Part shown: positions 23,820-33,187 of the stretch, one piece after another
How the letters are laid out: each line of letters begins with the position of its first letter
How positions within the stretch are numbered: position 1 is the stretch's first letter
Source: Symbiodinium sp. CCMP2592
Taxonomy: Eukaryota; Sar; Dinophyceae; Suessiales; Symbiodiniaceae
Direction of reading: 5' to 3'
Assembly (NCBI GenBank): GCA_905221615.1
Contig: CAJNDT010006013.1
Span: 471,571-535,570 of the forward strand
DNA: 64,000 nucleotides
Notes under the pieces: model-generated
What the model was told of the DNA's origin: nothing
Databases searched by the model: none
What the model saw: only the letters and a program-made list of their open reading frames with translations
Translations under genes and position numbers: made by a program

Positions 23820-24023
23820 GGGTAGGGGTAGGGGTAGGGGTAGGGGTCGCGGTCGCGGTCGCGGTCGCGGTAGCGGTAGCGGTAGCGGTAGTGGTAGCGG
23901 TAGCGGTAGTGGTAGTGGTAGTGGTGGTAGTGGTAGTGGTAGTGGTAGTCGTCGTCGTGGTAGTCGTAGTAATAGTAGCAGTAGCAGTAGCAGTAGCAGT
24001 AGCAGTAGCAGTAGGAGTAGTAG

Positions 24024-24057
<34 letters not shown>

Positions 24058-24080
24058 CGTAGTCGTAGCAGTAGTAGTGT
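23601..24080 (+). repeat. Long GTN microsatellite (GTA, GTG, GTC blocks)
   Basis: About 480 bp of GTA/GTG/GTC triplets in blocks, including GGTCGT, GGTAGG and GGTAGC six-mers. All six frames are open in places, so the poly-Ser, poly-Thr and poly-Val frames here are not genes. Confidence 0.97.
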
Positions 24081-24305
24081 AGTATTTTTGCATTGCTGTC
24101 GTCTCACCGATCCGCGGTGATAGACGAAACGCAAGTTTCGCCTTCGGCAAAACTCGGCAGCTCGAGTCTCGAGGCACCTCAAGAACAAGGCTGCGTCCTG
24201 CGATTGAGGACCCTTTTTGAACACAAACTCCAAAACCTCTGATAGCAGCATCTCCGCTTGGTACACGACACTCCCGCCGAGCACCGAATCTCTTGCACGA
24301 AAAAG

Positions 24306-24791
24306 TTAGTCCATGGAGGTGACATCAATCAACTCCCGATAATCAGCTGCTTCTCCGGCTTCATCCATGCCGTCCACCCCGGCTGATCGTGCTGTCATCG
24401 CCTGTGAAGAGACTGCATTTCCTGAAACCACCGACGGGCCCTGCGTGTCAGTGGCGGAGTATTGGAGTCCTCCTGTCAGGCGCACATGTCGTGCATGACA
24501 GCGAATCGTATGCCGCTGCCCACTGCTCTGCCAGCACGTGCTACAGCATGTAGTATGCCCCTGTCCAACTATGGCTGAGCAACAGGCAGTGACGCAGACC
24601 TGAATAGCATCACGATGCACGCCGAGTGTTCGAGTCTGACAGCGTTTGGTATGTCCACCTCGCCCACACTGAGAGCAGCAGTGCAAGTGAGTGCCATGGT
24701 AGATCCACCTGCTACAGCCTGGTGTGAGGCAGTTTCGGCCCGGCTCCAATCGCAAGGTGCGACACTGTGGCGGGTCCCTGTTCCGCCTCAT
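24306..24791 (-). CDS. Cys/His-rich protein with two zinc-binding-like repeats
   Basis: 161 residues from the ATG at 24791. Two copies of one motif are visible: CLTPGCSRWIYHGTHLHCCS followed by QCGRGGHTKRC, then CVTACCSAIVGQGHTTCCST followed by CWQSSGQRHTIRC. Consensus: C-x-T-x2-C, a G 5-8 residues on, C-C-x2-C, then G-x1-2-H-T-x-R-C. The acidic tail ends in TSMD. The paralogue at 53268-53843 shares motif order and a SMD end. I recall similar Cys modules in dinoflagellate proteins, sometimes fused to other domains; metal binding is inferred from the Cys/His pattern. It lies just downstream of the methyltransferase-like frame, on the same strand. Confidence 0.6.
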   Translation of the reverse strand: MRRNRDPPQCRTLRLEPGRNCLTPGCSRWIYHGTHLHCCSQCGRGGHTKRCQTRTLGVHRDAIQVCVTACCSAIVGQGHTTCCSTCWQSSGQRHTIRCHARHVRLTGGLQYSATDTQGPSVVSGNAVSSQAMTARSAGVDGMDEAGEAADYRELIDVTSMD

Positions 24792-25024
24792 GTCAGGCCC
24801 GCGCCTGGAGTCCCTGGCTCGCCCGTGATGCAGCGCTCTGCCCGCTCTTCAGCTCGCGCAGTAGCTTGCCGTGCCAAGTTGCCCTGCGGAATCTCATCCT
24901 GCATGACCAAGTCGCCTGTTACGAGAAGTGGTGCTACGGGTTGAAGGGATCCCTGTCGGGAGTGGGAGGCGAAGGCGGGGGACTAACAACCACGAAGCTG
25001 CTCCAGCCAGCAGCTTAGGGCTGA

Positions 25025-25729
25025 TTAACCACCCCAAACACCGCGAACCCGAACAACAGACCCAACACAACTGCCCCAGTGACACCCTAGAGCTAGGTGA
25101 GGCAGAGGCGCCTGTTGGCAGGTCCCCAGGCCAGGCAAACTGCACGTAGCCAGCAGGGCCGTGCGCTTGCGCCGTGAAGAGCCGTACATACAGGCATGAA
25201 GCTCATGCCAGAAACCGTCCGGAGTTGCCGAACGGAACCATGAAGTCCGCCACATGAGGCTGGAAACCGGATTTTCCACAATGCCATTGGACTTGCAAAA
25301 GTTGAAGACTTTGGCCGAAAACGCATACAAGAGATTTGCACTGCACTGCAGACGGTCACGATCCACCGCCTCAAGCGTTGGAAGTCCATCGGGGAAGTCC
25401 TTAGACCGCAAAGGCTTGGGGCCATGTTTGGATTTTCCGAGAGGTATCAACCTGGCTCCAGAAGCAGTCCCGCAAGGAGGCGCCAGCCAGATTGCCTGTG
25501 CGCGGCGCAGTTCCACCCAAAGGCGTTCCTGTTGCTCCGGGTCCCGAAGATCCAGACTGATGAAGGGAGCATTTGCATGCTTAGCAGTGGGCTTATGGTC
25601 AACCCCAGGAACCTGGAATCCCAGCTTTCGCACGGCAGCAGAGAGACCGGCGGAACCACAGAAAATCTCAATGAAGGAAGGCGGAGCGGAATCGCCATTT
25701 GCGCGCGTGCGCGCGAAACCCCGGATGGT
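25025..25729 (-). CDS. C5-cytosine methyltransferase-like protein of a mobile element
   Basis: The frame is open from about 25729 to 25025. It shows the ordered motifs of C5-DNA methyltransferases: motif I FIEIFCGSAGLSAAV (SAM-binding loop, about 25675), an acidic strand PGVDH, motif IV LAPPCGTAS with the catalytic Pro-Cys, motif VI-like GIVENP, and motif VIII-like YGSSRRKRTALLAT. GPKPLRSKDFPDGLPTL between IV and VI is typical of a family I recall from Symbiodinium. The target-recognition region is short or missing, and no ATG opens the frame. It follows the recombinase on the same strand. Activity is not implied; DNA cytosine methylation is the role of the family. Confidence 0.65.
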   Translation of the reverse strand, partial: TIRGFARTRANGDSAPPSFIEIFCGSAGLSAAVRKLGFQVPGVDHKPTAKHANAPFISLDLRDPEQQERLWVELRRAQAIWLAPPCGTASGARLIPLGKSKHGPKPLRSKDFPDGLPTLEAVDRDRLQCSANLLYAFSAKVFNFCKSNGIVENPVSSLMWRTSWFRSATPDGFWHELHACMYGSSRRKRTALLATCSLPGLGTCQQAPLPHLALGCHWGSCVGSVVRVRGVWGG

Positions 25730-26188
25730 TCAAGGGCCTGCTCACCATCGGCTGCCGGGGACCTCGTCCCCTGCGCTGACTGAGAAATGGTCTTGAAGGC
25801 ACTGCAGAGGGCTGTTTTGAGAGACGCCCGTCTCACCTTGTGCGACCGCCGGACCAGGCGCTGGCCTGACAGGCGCATGGGCACTCGGAGTTTTGGGCAC
25901 GCCTAAGGGAAGAGAAGACTCGGGACCGGCCGTAGAGTCGGGGCCTAGAACGGGAAGCGGGAATCCCAGCTTGGACAGCTCCTCCGATGGGTGGGGTTGA
26001 TCCTATTGGGGTTTCGAACAGTTAACCCACTAAAACCACACGCGACCCTCCATCCCACGGCATTACACAGTGGGGCTGCTCCGCATCAACGGACAGGACG
26101 GCACGGCATAGTTACGATTCGCGAAGCGGCCGCGCCTGAAGACTGTCATCTCCCCGACATCCGGAGGCTGATCGTCACCCCGCTCAAC

Positions 26189-27941
26189 TTATGCTGAAAG
26201 CACCGCGCGGACTGCCTGCCTGGCTTCGTCAGTCACCTGCAGGTCAGCCCCAAGGGCGAAAAGGGACATCCCAGCCTCCTCGGCCTCACCTGCGGAACCA
26301 ATGCTCTCGGCCGGCGATTCCGGATCAGACTGCGCATCCTGCGGGCCCCGGCTCTTCCGTCGGAGCTGGGGCCGATGCCTGGTTAGCCGCCTGCCGCCCC
26401 GACAAGAGGCGGATCGCATCATCAACCGAGCGCACTCCCTGAGTCCAGCGTCCAGCCCTATAGTAGCGTCTGGCGCGAACAGCCCGCTCGTTATGGTAAG
26501 GAACATGCACTCCAAGAAATGCAATGCCGGAGCAAGGGTGTCACGGGAATACTCAAGGGTAGAAGAGTTGGCAGACCTTAAGTGATACCCAGCCATGGCG
26601 CGCAGGTTTTCCGGAGCACCCGCCTTAGCCATGTAGCTCAACAGTGTGGCCTTCAAGCTATGGGTAGCAATGTCACCTGACATCCGGATCGAACGGCTGG
26701 CATTCCTTAAGAACCTCTCGCAACCCAAGAGCACCAAGGGAAGGATCAAGCGGAAGGGAATCAAAACCTCCAGTGCACAACGGTTTCGGCATCATCGGAG
26801 TGCCATTTGACGCCGTAAGCCCAAGTCGTCGTCGTCTTTCAAGCCAAGCTTCCACCCAGCTGCCCTCAGCCAGGCCGGGCGAGATGCAGGACACTGGCAG
26901 CAACCTATGCCTGGCCAACGATCCCCTGTTACCAGTTTTATGGTGGTAAAGCTGGGCATTAAGAAAACCTTTGCCATCACGCTCGTCCAAAGTCGGCTCG
27001 GCCTCGGTGTGCTGAGCGTCACTCCAGCGAAGCCTTCCATGGAGGCAATACAAGGCGTAGCCAGCCAAAACCGCAGCGAGATCGTTGTCGGAATGCAAAA
27101 CAAAATCCTCTAGCGCCTTAACCTGAGCTACAGACAAGGGCACCTTCTTGCGGACTACCACAGCCTGAACTTGAGGGTTAGCCGCCCCCTGGATGCGCGC
27201 AGAGCTCGCGGCCTCACTGACGTCGGCACCGAGCATCGGGCCAGCAAAGTTGATGGCTTCACGGAAGCGTGGTGCACGGGACCGTGGGGCCCCCTCACTT
27301 CTCAAGAAGCAAACATACAAGTAAGCCTCGGCCTCGTCCAAGGGAAAGACTGCTGGATCCAGGCCAACGGACGCTCTCCACCACGCATAATGTGCCAACC
27401 CTGCGGCCGCCTTAAGGGTAGAAGTGGACTTAGCCGAGAAAACATCCCTAGGCCATTGATCGACTGCCTCTGCCGAGGCTCCGTCCTGCTGCATCCCAGC
27501 AAGATTCCTACCCACTCTGGTGCCTTTGCCCGATGTCAAGATGATCAGCCGCCACATTTCAAGGGCCGCTGTCCTTCGATCATCCTCATGGTTTGCCCAG
27601 GACCGGGAGTGGACCACTGCAGCCTTCCACGGCTCCTTCCTAAACCTTATTTGCTGTGGAGTCTCACGGACTCGGGGCTCCGGGGCAGCCTGATCCGGAC
27701 TCCAAGGCACAAGAGGGGAAGGCAGGGAACCCCTAGACCCAAGAACCGAAGACAGCGACCCCGTATCCCAAGGCAGAGGCATCTCGACTGCTGTAGCATT
27801 CAATACCGACCTGGCACGATGCACTGACGGAGGGTAAGGCGCCCTAGAAGACCTAATCCGAGCCCTAAGCCAATCCCCCATACCCACACCACTTGGCCGG
27901 TTACAGGCATGATGGCCTGATTGCACAAGTTCGCCTGCCAT
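26189..27941 (-). CDS. DIRS/Crypton-like tyrosine recombinase, one frameshift
   Basis: Catalytic motifs in order: Arg in HGRLRWSDAQH, Lys in YHHKTGNRG, ATHSLKATLLSY (H-x-x-K where most families have H-x-x-R), MAGYHLR, and the nucleophile Tyr in STLEYSRDTLAPAL. Family members cut and join DNA through a phosphotyrosine intermediate. The first plausible ATG is 27941, 6 bp after the stop of the coiled-coil ORF, in another frame. The frame ends at 26673 while the HSLK...Y part continues one frame away (26764-26189), so a single indel or an unrecognised splice separates the conserved halves. A Ser/Glu-rich tail follows. No reverse transcriptase or RNase H motif lies nearby. Confidence 0.65.
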
Positions 27942-27946
27942 GTAGG

Positions 27947-28267
27947 CTATGCAAGTTGAGCAGCGAAAGCACGAACCCGCTGCACAATGCGCTCCAGCCA
28001 CACGACAAAGTGATTAGTGCAATCACGAGCCGACTCCAAAGCCCGGATGCGGTTCTCGAAAGACTCCAAGACGCGAATCCTGCCCTCAAGATACTCACAG
28101 CGGTCCGAAAGCACTTGTATGTCCTGCTGCGATGCACGAAGCTGCCCTTGCAAAGCCCAGTGATCCCTCTGCAAGTCAGAAAGGTGACGACTGATGGCAC
28201 TCACCGTCGAAACTGTGCTATCGGCCTCGGAGTCAGGTTCCGCAGCCGGCTCAGCAGCCGGGTCCAT
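27947..28267 (-). CDS. Coiled-coil ORF1 of the recombinase element
   Basis: About 106 residues from the ATG at 28267: MDPAAEPAAEPDSEADS, then a heptad-patterned helix (LRASQQDIQVLSDRCEYLEG and following) and a basic end (RIVQRVRAFAAQLA). Position and coiled coil resemble a small gag or multimerisation protein of mobile elements; this is inference. It sits about 150 bp downstream of the spliced-leader relic, as expected for the first ORF on a trans-spliced transcript. Confidence 0.5.
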   Translation of the reverse strand: MDPAAEPAAEPDSEADSTVSTVSAISRHLSDLQRDHWALQGQLRASQQDIQVLSDRCEYLEGRIRVLESFENRIRALESARDCTNHFVVWLERIVQRVRAFAAQLA

Positions 28268-28379
28268 CCGCCCCCGTCCACAGGAGGCTTGCACGGAGCC
28301 CTAAGGGCACAATCCAGATGCAGACCTAGAAGTAAAATCCTAAGTCCATGCGCATGAAACAAGAGACGTGTGCCGCAAA

Positions 28380-28475
28380 ACTTTCAAAATCGCTCTGCCT
28401 TCAGAGCTACATGTCCTTGAGCCAAAATGGCTACGGGACTTTCAAAATCGCTCTGCCTTCAGAGCCACATGTCCT
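28380..28475 (-). repeat. 38-bp tandem duplication split by the spliced-leader relic
   Basis: 28380-28417 and 28438-28475 differ at one base. Each contains the hairpin GCTCTGAAGGCAGAGC. The upstream copy (minus strand) is preceded by CTCCTGCAG, a good splice acceptor; the downstream copy is preceded by the leader. Confidence 0.85.
28416..28437 (-). other. Dinoflagellate spliced-leader sequence (genomic relic)
   Basis: Reads CCGTAGCCATTTTGGCTCAA followed by G, identical to the 21-nt core of the dinoflagellate spliced leader. The next bases are GACATG, not the GT donor of a spliced-leader RNA gene, so it is best read as the leader fused to an mRNA body that was copied back into the genome. Confidence 0.85.
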
Positions 28476-29099
28476 GCAGGAGAGATTCAGTCATGAGATT
28501 CACCGATAACGCGCGCCAGAAATCACTCTATAAAATTCATGCGTGAAAAGTAAATTCAAACAATCAACGAGTGAACATGTCTTGCGCATTTGACAAAAGT
28601 CGCACAAAAGGGCAAACCCTTCAGTGAGAATCAAAGACGTTACCCACCAGGGCAGCGCAAAGTACATGAGAAGAGATTTTCAAATGAAAGGACGGTGAGC
28701 ATCTCACCTGTTGGCTAGAGGATAAGAGGATATCACGAGGCGTGAGATTGTCTATTTCTTGCAAATCGTGCGACAACTGGAGGCGATCCTCAAACGAAAG
28801 GCTTCGCAGATATCGAAGGACTCTAGCACTGCATCGATGACGAGTTCGCAAACGACAGATCGAGGAACCCTGGCTTCTGGCAAGGCTCGACCTCCCACTC
28901 CGCCAGCTCCTAGACTTCGTCAGCTTGGAGAGGGTCTCGTCAACCACCAGGAGTCACGGACATAACCATCAGCTGCCGACCCTCTCGCGCGACGCCCGAT
29001 AGGACTGCCGAAAATCAGCCGAAGCACCTTTTCTGTTACATTAGAGGCACTGTCTGTCCTGTAGGTTCGGCTCGAGTGTCAGCCACTAGCCCGATGCAC
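28476..29099. other. Spacer, no gene seen
   Basis: No supported exon in either strand. Confidence 0.4.
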
Positions 29100-29820
29100 C
29101 GCTCCCCCTATCCGGAGGGAGTTCATGAGGCCCTGGCGGAGCATCACCCCCCGAGCTTACGCTGGCCCGTGGACGCGCACATCACAGCGGCTATCCCCCA
29201 CCACGCCTCAAGGGAAGCGCTTGGCCACCGGATTTGCAAGCGCAATCTACGCATGTGACATTGGAGACTTTGTTTTGAAGCAAATCACCCGACAGAATGG
29301 GGAGTACACGGCAAAGAGGGAATACAGCAGACTTTCCCGGTTGCCACCGATAATTTCGGTGGCCAAAGCTTTTTGGCAGCAAGGACCATCCTTGCTGCTG
29401 CCCGGCTACTACCCTGCACATGTTCCTACCATGTCCCAGAGCACATTGTGAGCCTGGTCTCCGACATCAGGGCTGCCTTGACTGCGGTGCACTGCCAGCC
29501 AGGTGGTGCACGCCGACATCCACATGGGAAAAGTCATGGTTCGCTACGATCCTCCAAGCTATGTCCTGATTGACTACGGCCTCAGGGGGGGAATGCATCT
29601 AACCCCTGAGCCTGGGCTTTCGAGCACTATAGGAAAAGGGGGAGATCTTCATCGCCCTCCTCACGAACTTCTTGAGCGCCCCGTTCGCACCGCCAGGGGA
29701 GACTTCTACCTTGAAAACCAAGTTGCAGAAATAAGCGCCACCGCCGAAAGTTGCTGGTTTTCCGTGTTGGTGGCATTTTCTTCTTTGGGTATCAGGCTTT
29801 GGGGGTATTCATTATGACTA
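29100..29820 (+). pseudogene. Decayed protein-kinase-like fragment
   Basis: An N-lobe-like part reads GFASAIYACDIGDFVLKQI (glycine-loop remnant and VLK lysine) then EYTAKREYSRLSRLPPIISV. After a frame change come VSLVSDIRAALTAVH and, in the first frame again, VVHADIHMGKVMVRYDPPSY and VLIDYGL, matching the HxD catalytic loop and DFG site. The loop Asn is replaced by Lys and DFG reads DYG. Two frame changes and lost residues mark it as non-functional. It is on the opposite strand to its neighbours. Confidence 0.55.
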
Positions 29821-29891
29821 ATTCGTCGCTGCGAGCTTGCGAAACCCTGGAAACTTAGACCCGGCCAATACACAATCGGACTTTTTCTGTC

Positions 29892-31848
29892 CTACCAGTG
29901 GCTCTTCAAGTTGACTGCATATCTGCACATAACTTGCCGGTGGCAAGCTCGTGAGCTGACAGCTGTGCTAAGCTGACTTACCCGCCCTGTGAAGTCTTCA
30001 CACTGCTGGGTAGACCATGTGACTGGATTTCTCAGCCACTGAGCCAAAGGACAATTGATCAAATCCATACGGACATAATCAGCGATGTGATTCAGTGCAT
30101 GAAATTTCGGGGTCAACTTGAATCGTGTCTTTCGCCGTGACAGAGCCATATAAGCAATTTCCAAGTACTTCGCCAGGAAGCCGTAAGCATGCTCTACGAA
30201 CACTGTTGCATCGATCCTTCGATACCAAAGCCCATGTGCAAACAAGTGCCGCATCATGGAGTTCGCCTTGCACACTGCTTCGTGGATGGCGGCAACGTAA
30301 TCAGATGGCTCCTCGGCCAGCAGCTGCTTAAACCGTTCCTCGAGGAACTTGTTGACAATCGTGGTATCTTGTCCCTTGAACCATGTCCTGGAGAATTGGA
30401 ATTGGAAATCACTTTAACCACTATAGGTGTACTCCCGGACCTAACTAGATTAATTATTTTAGGGACAACTTGGCCAACAAAGAAAAGATGAAGTATATTC
30501 TGACTAGCAAAGCTTAAGAGTTTTACTCGATTTGGTCATAGAGCCCGCAAGGATATTCAGCATCCTTTGCGAAACCGACCAGAGTTCGTGTGAGTGAGCC
30601 CATATGCAGATTCAACGAATGTTCTCGGCAGAACTGGACCAGCTCTGTGTACAGAGTCTCCAGTTGTTTCTTGACATCTCCCGGGCCAACCTTTCCAAGG
30701 TCCATGAGAACTACCTTTGTTGATTATGCCATAGGCCCTAAACCCTAAGCTTTAAGATGCTATTAAACTATACAACACAAAGTTAACCAGTACCGAATGC
30801 AGCCTGCCACGAGTCCACTTCCTGCAAGCTCTGCGAGCACCCCCTTGTGACAAACGTGAAAGATGTCAAACCTGTATAGGAGTGGCTGATGATAGGGCAA
30901 GCAAGCGAAGGGAGATGGCTTCCAGAATGGGTTGTGCTCAAGAAAAGTCGATCGCCAACGAGCCGTAAGCGTGCAATCGTGGAACGGGACCTCCTTCTGC
31001 CCAGCAAGGCACAAGTGGCAAATCCCCTTGGCAATGCTTTTGCTGCCGGCCTTCGTCTTCCTTCCAAAGAACCGTTCGAGGCAGCCTAATTTGGCCAGCA
31101 GTGGCCAATCTCCTTTGATTGCAGTGACACATATAAAAACTGTGACTTTTGCATTGTTCCAAATCAATTCCACACCATGAGTCCACAAATGTAGAAGCTC
31201 TTCTGCCAGACTTTCCCACATCTTGTACAATGGAGCTGAATCTTTGCGGTAGATAGACTTGTGCATGGTGAACATCAGAAACCTCGTGGCCCAAGAGATG
31301 CACTTCATGTTGGTGTGTAGCTCCTGGGGGTCATAATCAGGATCGGGGTTGCAACCTAATTCCGGCTGCAGGTTGCACACCATGATGCTCGATTTCTTCA
31401 GCGTGCGACCCTCGTCAGCATGTAGACAACAGGGAATCACATATTGTTCCCTACCCTTGTGGTAGGAGAATACTGGGTGACCAGGATCAATGCACTTGAC
31501 CCGCCTCCAATATTCCTCGGTCAGACTAAAGTCTTGTACATGGCCCAAAAACAAATGCAACTTCTCATTCAAGCTGAAGATACGAAGAAAAGATTCCACC
31601 TTGAAAATTTCATGGCGATGTCCATCGGGCAATTCAACAAAATCCACCGGGATGGGGCACGATAATCCAGAACTGTCGAATACTTGTTGCACCGAGTTCT
31701 CGTGTAATGTCTTTCTCTTTCGATGCATCGCCCTCAATACGTGGGAACTAGCCAGCACATCGACATCATCTTTGTCCGATGCGAGAGAGGCCCCAGAATG
31801 TTCCTCCCAGAAGCTTGCTGCTAGATCGCACACCAGGCGGTCAGATAC
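29892..31848 (-). CDS. Transposase-like protein of a dinoflagellate repeat family, three exons, largely intact
   Basis: Exons 31848-30811, 30714-30545 and 30387-29892. Introns are GT-AG (30810-30715) and GC-AG (30544-30388), and the frame is continuous: AELAGSGL|VVLMDLGKV and EYPCG|TWFKGQDT. Landmarks are RFDIFHVCHKGV (D-x-x-H), NFCREH-like VQFCREHSLN, KLTPKFHALNHIADY and WSTQQCEDFTGRVSQL before the stop. About 568 codons are visible. There is no ATG at the start; the exon begins after CTAG, so an upstream exon or leader addition is expected. It shares architecture with 795-2782 but not close sequence. Whether it moves DNA is unknown; the preserved frame across introns could also mean domestication. 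Confidence 0.65.
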
Positions 31849-32130
31849 CTAGGCTCATAAAATATGGAAACCCGATTTCGAGATCTGGCCGAAGCTAAGA
31901 CTAGTATGTTAGACCCATACCAGACCGTGCCAAAAAATCGCCCGAGAACACCGGCTGCACTGGCCCTCGCCAAGGCTTCACCGGCTGGCCCTGCTGTCCG
32001 CGATGTACCTGCGGTTGGCTGGAGCTTGGATAGGTTATTGGGTTTGGCCGGGGACAGGGTTTAGAGAACGAGTTCGGGGCTGAAAGGTTTAATATGGTCG
32101 GGGTTTAGATTGTCATAGTCGGGCCAATAA

Positions 32131-32188
32131 GGATCTCGATCATTCTGATTTGAAACATTAATGTTTCAAATCAGAATGATCGAGATCC
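32131..32188. repeat. 58-bp perfect palindrome
   Basis: Two 29-bp arms meet at ATT|AAT without a spacer; the left arm begins GGATCTCGATCATTCTGATT. No mismatch. Confidence 0.95.
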
Positions 32189-32261
32189 AATTGTGATGCT
32201 TCTACAATCGGGCGTTCTTGCTCGAGATCTTCGCATTCTGTTTTTCCCAGCAGGAGCGAGG

Positions 32262-32396
<135 letters not shown>

Positions 32397-32659
32397 ATAG
32401 ATATGGATAGCTAGAGCGAGTGATCGAGACAATATTGGGCTCAATCTGTACGGCTGCAAATTAAGATGATCAGCGAGGATCCTCCGAATTTAAGAATGAA
32501 AGGCCCGAGAGTTGTAGGAGTGGGTATACATAAGTGTTATATAATGGGGTAGAGTCGTTTGTGTATGGGTCATATAAACCTATATAAGGCGAAATCGGGT
32601 TTACTGTAGTTTTGGAAAAACATTATAATGGTTTGGAGCATCGTCCTGGGGTCTTGGAG

Positions 32660-32800
32660 TCCATGCTACTTTAAACACCAAACCCTAAACTTCTAAATCC
32701 CTAAACCCCTACACCCCTGAACCCTTAATCCCGAAACCCCTAAACCCCTAAACCCCTATAAGCCCTAAACCCCCAAGCCTAAGCGCCCTAAACCGTGACC
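32660..32800 (+). repeat. Degenerate CCCTAAA tract
   Basis: About twelve CCCTAAA/CCCCTAAAC-like units in the spacer 3' of the minus-strand gene at 33188-37211. Confidence 0.8.
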
Positions 32801-33187
32801 ACGAAATCCTAATACATCAACGAACTCGTGATTCTTTGCTGCGAACACAGATCCAATCTTGGCAGCTTCCCCATGAACTCGCAACACGTCCCAGCCTCAC
32901 CCAAAATAGCACATCCCGAGGTATGGACTATATGCTTAAAGATCACAGCTTCGGAGACTGAGACCGTGCACGTGGAACCCCGCCCCAAATCAGGCCGGTG
33001 CACTGCATATTCAGTGCGAACTCAGCAGTTCGAATTGCAAGCCAACATGTGAGCATCATCACATCTGCCAGCAGCACATTGCATCAAAGGATCGACATAC
33101 GGCGGGGAAATACAGACTACCGGCTACGGGTTTGAGTGCTTAACGATTCTAGGATTCAGATTTCACATAGCTGACTCAGCCAGCTGC

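Noticed and set aside
23491..24284. Long frames of 193-259 codons encoding poly-Ser, poly-Thr, poly-Leu/Pro/Arg
   Set aside because: They are translations of the GTN microsatellite in every frame, with no splice context or mixed composition.
28380..28475. Spliced-leader RNA gene
   Set aside because: The leader is followed by GACATG instead of a GT donor, and the flanking unit is better explained as the start of an mRNA.
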